Below, piece by piece: positions 59,465-64,000 of a DNA stretch of 64,000 nucleotides. The position numbers were made by a program, and so were the translations under genes. The notes below the pieces were generated by a model. The model was not told the origin of the DNA. It made no database searches and was given only the letters and a program-made list of their open reading frames with translations. Location: the NCBI RefSeq assembly GCF_018604545.1, contig NZ_CP075896.1:434001-498000 (forward strand). The letters run 5' to 3'. Origin of the DNA: Streptomyces koelreuteriae. GTDB lineage: Bacteria > Actinomycetota > Actinomycetes > Streptomycetales > Streptomycetaceae. Numbering within the stretch: position 1 is the first letter of the stretch; the number at the start of each line of letters is the position of its first letter.

Positions 59465-60825
59465 CCACCCCGGCGGGCGAGGGTGTCGCCGAGCGGCTGA
59501 CGTCCCTGGTCGGGGCGCTGCGCGCGCACGGCATCCGGGTCGGCACGGGCGAGACGGTCGACGCGGGGCAGGCGATCGAGGCGCTCGGCCTCACGGACCG
59601 GGAGCTGCTGCGCGAGGGGCTGGCGGCGACGCTGCTGCACGGCACCGGGCAACGGCTGGTGTTCGACCCGGTCTTCGACCTGTACTTCCCGCGCGGTGTC
59701 GGCGGCCCGGAGGGGAAGAGCGCGGGCAGGGAGAACCTGCGTGACCGGCTGGCGGCCGCGCTCGCCGCCGACGACCAGGCACTGCTGGGGCGGCTGGCGG
59801 TCGAGGCGGTCGACGGTTTCGGGGGCTACGGCTCCTCGCCGGAGTCGGACGGCTGGTCGTCGTACCAGACGCTCGAACGGCTGCGCCCGCAGACCCTGCT
59901 CGCCCGGGTCCGCGACGATGTGCGCGGGCAGGGCGGCAGTTCGGGGTTCGCGGACCGGCTGCTGGAGGACGAGATCCGGCGACGGATCGACAGCTTTCGC
60001 GCGCTGGTGGCCACGGAGGCGCGGCGGCGGGTCGCCGAGCGGCGCGACCGGGACGAGCTCGCCCGGCGGGCGGTGGCGCCGACCGCCGACCGGGTCGATT
60101 TCCTGTTCGCCGGGAAGGCCCGGCTGGCCGAGCTGCGCAGGGCGGTCCAGCCGCTCGCCCGCAAGCTCGCGACCCGGCTCGCGGCCCGGCGCCGCCGCGC
60201 CTCCCGGGGCACGATCGACCTGCGGCGGACGCTGCGCGGTTCGCTGTCGACGGGCGGGGTGCCGATGAAGCCGGTGCTGCGCAGGCGCCGCCCGGCGCGG
60301 CCCGAACTGGTGCTGCTGTGCGATGTGTCGGGGTCGGTGTCGGGTTTCTCGGACTTCACGATGCTGCTGGTCCAGGCGTTGCACGACCAGTTCAGCAAGG
60401 TGCGGGTGTTCGCCTTCGTCAACCGGGTCGACGAGGTGACCGCGCTCCTGCGGCACGGCACCGCGGACCCGGAGGGGCTCAGTGCCCGGATCGGGGCGGA
60501 GGCCACGCTCACCGGATGGCACGACAGCAGCGACTACGGCACGGCGCTGGGCGAGTTCGCCGAGATCCACGGCGACGCGGTCGGTCCCCGCACGACGGTG
60601 TTCGTCCTGGGTGACGCCCGGACGAACCGGAGCGACCCGAATCCGCCCGCCGTACGGCGGATCGCCGAACGGGCGCGCCGCGTCTACTGGCTGAACCCCG
60701 AGCAGCGCTCCCTGTGGGGCACGGGCGATTCCGTCGCGCCGCTCTACGCCGAGCTGGTCGAGATGCACGAGTGCCGCAATGTCGGACAGCTCAGCGCGCT
60801 GGTGGCGCGACTGCTGCCGGTGTGA
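59461..60825 (+). CDS. VWA-domain protein (CoxE-like)
   Basis: The protein is 454 residues from GTG 59461. The N-terminal half is helical and basic; the C-terminal half is a von Willebrand A domain with the metal site DVSGSVSGFS and a later FVLGDARTNRSDP. This is the CoxE/YehP style partner of MoxR ATPases, for example in carbon-monoxide dehydrogenase maturation. No dehydrogenase is adjacent, so the client is unknown. Confidence 0.92.
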   Translation: MTTPAGEGVAERLTSLVGALRAHGIRVGTGETVDAGQAIEALGLTDRELLREGLAATLLHGTGQRLVFDPVFDLYFPRGVGGPEGKSAGRENLRDRLAAALAADDQALLGRLAVEAVDGFGGYGSSPESDGWSSYQTLERLRPQTLLARVRDDVRGQGGSSGFADRLLEDEIRRRIDSFRALVATEARRRVAERRDRDELARRAVAPTADRVDFLFAGKARLAELRRAVQPLARKLATRLAARRRRASRGTIDLRRTLRGSLSTGGVPMKPVLRRRRPARPELVLLCDVSGSVSGFSDFTMLLVQALHDQFSKVRVFAFVNRVDEVTALLRHGTADPEGLSARIGAEATLTGWHDSSDYGTALGEFAEIHGDAVGPRTTVFVLGDARTNRSDPNPPAVRRIAERARRVYWLNPEQRSLWGTGDSVAPLYAELVEMHECRNVGQLSALVARLLPV

Positions 60826-60840
60826 CGACCCGGGGCGTGA

Positions 60841-61545
60841 TCAGGCGACGGCGAGCTGCGGGTAGAGGGCGGCGGGGTCGGCCGCCAGCCCGGCCTTGAC
60901 CTGCCGGGAGAGGTCGTCGGCCAGGACCTCGTAGGCGCCCGAGGCGATCCCGTCGAGGGCCTGGGCCGCGACACTCTCGGCCGTGGACTTCGGGGCGTCG
61001 ACGGCGGCGGTCAGATCGGTGTCGACGTACCCGACGTGCAGGCCGGTGACCTCGATGCCCCGCGGCTTCAGGTCGAGGCGCAGCGAGTTGGTCTGGGACC
61101 AGAAGGCCGCCTTGGACGCGCTGTAGGAGCCGGCGAGGCCGATCCACGACAGCACGGAGTGGAGGTTCAGGATGTGGCCGCCGCCGTTGCGCTCGATGAC
61201 GGGGACGAAGGCCCGGGTCACCAGGAGCGGCCCGTAGAAGTTGGTTTCGAACTCGCGGCGGACGTCCTCGACGGGCGAGTCGAGGAAGTTCGCGTTCACC
61301 GACGCGCCCGCGTTGTTGATCAGCAGGGTGACGTCCTGCGCCTGCTCGGCCGCCGCCGCGACGGACGCGGGGTCGGTGACCTCCAGGGCGAGCGGCACAG
61401 CGTCGGGGTGGGTGACGGTGCGCGGGTCACGGGCGGTGGCGTACACCTTCTCGGCACCGCGCTCGTACAGGGCCTCGACCAGGGCCCGGCCGATGCCGCG
61501 GCTGCCGCCGGTGACGAGTGCGACGGAACCTTCGATGGCGGTCAT
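60841..61545 (-). CDS. Short-chain dehydrogenase/reductase under TetR control
   Basis: The protein is 234 residues from ATG 61545, chosen as the first start next to the SDR fold. The cofactor loop is VTGGSRGIGRALVEAL, then NNAGAS, Ser in LHSVLSW and YSASKAAF. Two copies of AAACCGATCGGTTT lie 28 and 61 bases upstream, the same motif as in front of the TetR gene at 57893. TetR-controlled SDR genes of this kind often respond to a toxic carbonyl or quinone; the true substrate is unknown. Confidence 0.9.
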   Translation of the reverse strand: MTAIEGSVALVTGGSRGIGRALVEALYERGAEKVYATARDPRTVTHPDAVPLALEVTDPASVAAAAEQAQDVTLLINNAGASVNANFLDSPVEDVRREFETNFYGPLLVTRAFVPVIERNGGGHILNLHSVLSWIGLAGSYSASKAAFWSQTNSLRLDLKPRGIEVTGLHVGYVDTDLTAAVDAPKSTAESVAAQALDGIASGAYEVLADDLSRQVKAGLAADPAALYPQLAVA

Positions 61546-61572
61546 GGGTGTCTCCCTCGTGTTCTCCACACA

Positions 61573-61590
61573 GGAAACCGATCGGTTTCC
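61573..61590. promoter_or_regulatory. TetR operator, perfect 18-base palindrome
   Basis: GGAAACCGATCGGTTTCC, 28 bases upstream of the SDR start. It contains the motif of the TetR gene's own upstream site. Confidence 0.8.
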
Positions 61591-61605
61591 CACGAGGGGA
61601 AGCGT

Positions 61606-61619
61606 AAACCGATCGGTTT
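61606..61619. promoter_or_regulatory. TetR operator, second copy
   Basis: AAACCGATCGGTTT, a perfect 14-base palindrome, 32 bases centre to centre from the first copy (about three helical turns), so two dimers could bind the same face of the DNA. Confidence 0.8.
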
Positions 61620-61637
61620 CCGCAGAGCAAGAGGGTG

Positions 61638-61994
61638 CTACTTCTTCGCGTACTCCCTCGCCATCTGTCCCTGGAAGTCGTAGACCACGGCCTGCTCGTC
61701 GCCCACCACCCAGGCGTCGTGTCCGGGCGAGCAGACGAAGACGTCGCCCGGGCCGACCTCGGCCTCGCCGCCGTCGTCCATGCGGATGTGCATCCGGCCC
61801 TGGAGCATGTAGCAGTTGTGGTGCACCTGGCAGGTGGCGGTGCCCGCGATCGGGGCCACGGACTCGGTCCAGCGCCAGCCGGGCTCGAAGGTCGCCACGG
61901 CGAAGTCGAGATCCGTCATATGGACGGCTTCGAGGTGGCCACGGGGGAAATCACGCCGCTCATCCGGCTTGTCGAGCGTCTTCACTTCCAACAT
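61638..61994 (-). CDS. Cupin-domain protein
   Basis: The protein is 118 residues from ATG 61994, with GGAAGGGAG upstream. It is a single cupin barrel with CQVHHNCYMLQGRMHIRMDD and GPGDVFVCSPGHDAWVV, giving the usual histidine and glutamate-type metal site, though the first motif is loose. It may bind a small ligand or act as an isomerase or dioxygenase; I cannot tell. It lies between the SDR and dehydratase genes on the same strand and ends 19 bases before the TetR operators. Confidence 0.85.
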   Translation of the reverse strand: MLEVKTLDKPDERRDFPRGHLEAVHMTDLDFAVATFEPGWRWTESVAPIAGTATCQVHHNCYMLQGRMHIRMDDGGEAEVGPGDVFVCSPGHDAWVVGDEQAVVYDFQGQMAREYAKK

Positions 61995-62133
61995 GACGCG
62001 CTCCCTTCCGGCCACGGCGCACCGCGGCCGGGGCCGGTCTCCCCGGCGGCCCTGGACACCGCGCGTCGGCGGCCGGCCTCCTCCTCTCCATCGTCCGCCC
62101 GTCGCTCCGGGGCCGCCAACAGGGGAACTCCGG

Positions 62134-63111
62134 TCAGGCCGGGTGTCCGCAGAGTTCGGCGAAGCGTCCGGCGTCGATGTTGCCCCCGGAGAGGATGACG
62201 CCGACGCGGCGTGGGAGAGAGCCCGCGCGGCCGGTCAGCAGGGCGGCTAGCGGGGTGGCCCCGCTGGGCTCGAGGACGATCTTCAGGCGTTCGAAGGCGA
62301 ACCGCATCGCGTCCCGGATCTCGTCGTCGGTGACCAGCGCGATCGCGTCGACGAGCCGCCGGTTGACGGAGAAGGTGAGTTCGCCGGGGGTGTGCAGGGC
62401 CTGCCCGTCGGCGATGGTGTGCGGCACCGGAATGCTGATGCGCCGTCCGGCCTCCAGTGAGCGCTTGGTGTCGTCCCCGGCTTCCGGTTCGACGCCGATC
62501 ATCCGGATGGCCGGGTGCAGCCCCTTGGCCACCGTGGCGCTCCCGGCCATGAGCCCGCCGCCGCCCACCGGTGTCACTATCGCACCCAATTCCCCTGTTT
62601 CTTCGAGGAGTTCGAGTGCTGCCGTGCCCTGGCCGGCCATCACGTGCGGGTGCTCGTACGGCGGGATGACGGTGAGCCCCCGCTCGGCGGCCAGGGCCTC
62701 GGCGATGGTCACACGGTCGCCGGTGTAGCGGTCGTAGGTGACGATCTCGGCGCCGTAGCCCGCGGTGGCCGCCCGCTTCGACGGCGGGGCGTCCTCGGGC
62801 ATGACGATCACTGCGGTGGTGCCGAGCTCCCGGGCGGCCAGGGCGACGGCCTGGGCGTGGTTGCCCGAGGAGTAGGCGGCGATACCGCGGGACAGCTGCT
62901 CGGGGGTGAGGCGGGAGGCGGCGTTGTAGGCGCCGCGGAACTTGAAGGCGCCGACGCGCTGGAGGTTCTCGCACTTGAGGTGGATCTCGGCACCGGCGAG
63001 CGCGTCGAGGGTGCGGGAGCGCAGCACCGGGGTGCGGTGGGCGACGCCCTTGAGCCGGGCGGCGGCGTCCCGGACGTCGTCGAGGCTGACCGGTGGGGTG
63101 GTGGTCGTCAC
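62134..63111 (-). CDS. PLP-dependent serine/threonine (or hydroxyaspartate) dehydratase
   Basis: The protein is 325 residues from GTG 63111. The PLP lysine is in GAFKFRGAYNA, the substrate loop is SSGNHAQAVA, and the Gly-rich phosphate loop is GGGGLMAG. There is no ACT regulatory domain, so this is the short catabolic type: threonine/serine dehydratase or threo-3-hydroxyaspartate ammonia-lyase. It releases ammonia and a 2-oxo acid. It overlaps the upstream YheO-type regulator gene by 4 bases, which implies control by that protein. Confidence 0.92.
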   Translation of the reverse strand: MTTTTPPVSLDDVRDAAARLKGVAHRTPVLRSRTLDALAGAEIHLKCENLQRVGAFKFRGAYNAASRLTPEQLSRGIAAYSSGNHAQAVALAARELGTTAVIVMPEDAPPSKRAATAGYGAEIVTYDRYTGDRVTIAEALAAERGLTVIPPYEHPHVMAGQGTAALELLEETGELGAIVTPVGGGGLMAGSATVAKGLHPAIRMIGVEPEAGDDTKRSLEAGRRISIPVPHTIADGQALHTPGELTFSVNRRLVDAIALVTDDEIRDAMRFAFERLKIVLEPSGATPLAALLTGRAGSLPRRVGVILSGGNIDAGRFAELCGHPA

Positions 63112-63788
63112 GCGGGTCCTCCGGTGGGAGTGTCGTGGGCGGCCCGGGCCTGGGAGAGGTAGTTGTAGGCGGAGGCGCGGGAGATGCCGAGCCGGGCGGC
63201 GACCTGCTCGACCGCGCCGCGCACGGCGAAGACACCGCGCGTGTCCAGCCCGCCGAACAGCTCCAGGCGCTCGGCGCGGTCCAGTTCCGCCCAGCTCCCC
63301 CGCTGCTTCGACTGATGGACGTCGACGAGGGCGTCGACCACGGCGTCGATGTCGTTGCCGAAGGTGGTGGTCGGCAGCTCCGCCGGCTCGGGCCGGACTC
63401 CGGCGAGCGCGCCGAGCAGACCGTGGACCTGACTGACGGCACCGACGTCCACGTTGACGCAGAGCGCGCCGAAGACGGCTCCCGTGGAGTCCCGCAGCAC
63501 CATCGTTGAGGACTTCACCAGCGTCCCGCCCCGGGTGCGGGTGACGTAGTTCAGCTCGTCGGCCGCCTCGTCGCCGCGGGCGAGGACGCGTATGCCGATC
63601 TCGCTCATCGCGCCGCCCACCGTCCGCCCGGTCACCGACCCGGCGACGGCGACCACGGACTTCTCCGGGGTGCGGTAGTCGTGCAGCACGACGTCGCAGA
63701 GCGGCCCGAAGGTCGCGGCGATTCCTTCGACGACCGGTGTCAGCGCGGCGAGGATCGCATCCCGTTCCGCGGCCAGAGTCTCTCCCAT
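63108..63788 (-). CDS. YheO-type PAS/helix-turn-helix regulator
   Basis: The protein has 226 residues. The N-terminal YheO-like PAS domain runs through FGPLCDVVLHDYR and AVFGALCVNVDVG. The C-terminal helix-turn-helix reads VRGAVEQVAARLGISRASAYNYLSQAR. Relatives such as DauR regulate amino-acid degradation genes. It is co-transcribed with the dehydratase gene. Repeated GTCCAG words lie upstream of its start. Confidence 0.9.
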   Translation of the reverse strand: MGETLAAERDAILAALTPVVEGIAATFGPLCDVVLHDYRTPEKSVVAVAGSVTGRTVGGAMSEIGIRVLARGDEAADELNYVTRTRGGTLVKSSTMVLRDSTGAVFGALCVNVDVGAVSQVHGLLGALAGVRPEPAELPTTTFGNDIDAVVDALVDVHQSKQRGSWAELDRAERLELFGGLDTRGVFAVRGAVEQVAARLGISRASAYNYLSQARAAHDTPTGGPA

Positions 63789-63802
63789 GGATTTAGACTA
63801 CG

Positions 63803-63842
63803 CGTCCAGTCATTGGATTTCTAGTCCAGATATTCAGTCCAG
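63803..63842. promoter_or_regulatory. Three GTCCAG direct repeats upstream of the YheO-type gene
   Basis: CGTCCAG and two AGTCCAG words occur within about 40 bases, starting 15 bases before the regulator start codon. TCCA-GTCAT-TGGA also forms a short inverted repeat. They may form a binding region for the regulator itself. Confidence 0.4.
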
Positions 63843-63975
63843 AACGGTCCGACTGGCTACTTCAACACTTGGCAATGGTTTTCACATGACTTCGACCGGA
63901 ACCCGCTTTTGACATTCATTCCCATCTAGCGTGGCGCTGCCCAGTACCCCGGTGCACATCCGTCCTGGAGGAGCC

Positions 63976-64000
63976 ATGCCCCTGTCCACGTCCCGCCGCC
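63976..64000 (+). CDS. Start of a truncated gene at the window edge
   Basis: ATG 63976 follows a strong GGAGGAG ribosome site with good spacing and encodes MPLSTSRR before the sequence ends. A basic start like this could precede a signal or membrane segment, but nothing can be said of the product. It is divergent from the dehydratase operon, and the YheO-type regulator might control it too. Confidence 0.55.

Overview
The window is chromosomal DNA from a Streptomyces or close relative. The evidence is very high G+C with G/C-ending codons, frequent GTG and TTG starts, dense operons with 4-bp ATGA/GTGA overlaps, a complete conservon (CvnA-D plus a CYP157-type P450), a CYP102-like self-sufficient P450, and a 22-bp intergenic repeat that I recall as common in Streptomyces. 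I see no rRNA, tRNA, CRISPR array, insertion sequence or prophage.

Layout. 1-1858: the end of azlC, then azlD, a thioesterase-like gene and a VOC protein. 1859-8902: a decayed terpene-cyclase N-terminus, an unrecognised helical protein with a DDxxD motif and two cysteine clusters, and facing it the conservon cvnA-B-C-D with a CYP157-like P450 that lacks the ExxR arginine. 8903-12476: a GlxA/AraC regulator divergent from a quinone-oxidoreductase-like gene, then a terpenoid-type P450. 12532-15657: alcohol and aldehyde dehydrogenases divergent from a MarR regulator, with two matching palindromes between them. 15862-24966: mixed housekeeping and accessory genes (STAS antagonist, DUF4230, VanZ, PHP, HAD, FUSC, epimerase, ROK, APH). 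24997-35217: a CYP102-like P450-reductase fusion with a PAS/LuxR-type regulator, an FBP zinc protein, a second FUSC protein, a lactonase, a DUF2470 protein under an iron box, and TetR plus a heme-only relative of the CYP102 protein. 35179-39046: pentapeptide-repeat protein, ECF41 sigma factor, PIG-L deacetylase and an S33 hydrolase.

39192-54750 is the best-defined system: an L-rhamnose acquisition and degradation locus. One arm holds a LacI regulator, a secreted BNR_4 beta-propeller protein (possible rhamnosyl-glucuronate lyase), rhamnose mutarotase and a four-gene sugar ABC transporter. The divergent arm holds rhamnose isomerase, a fused aldolase/dehydrogenase and rhamnulokinase, and is followed directly by lutABC. 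Together they could carry polymer-bound rhamnose to DHAP and pyruvate. The divergent promoter region has two good sigma-70-type promoters and three LacI-type palindromes.

54794-64000: an SDR ending in a 7-bp tandem repeat, an ABC/FtsX exporter, a TetR regulator whose probable operator recurs twice in front of an SDR 3 kb away, a MoxR/VWA pair, a cupin, a serine/threonine dehydratase with its YheO-type regulator, and the first codons of one more gene.
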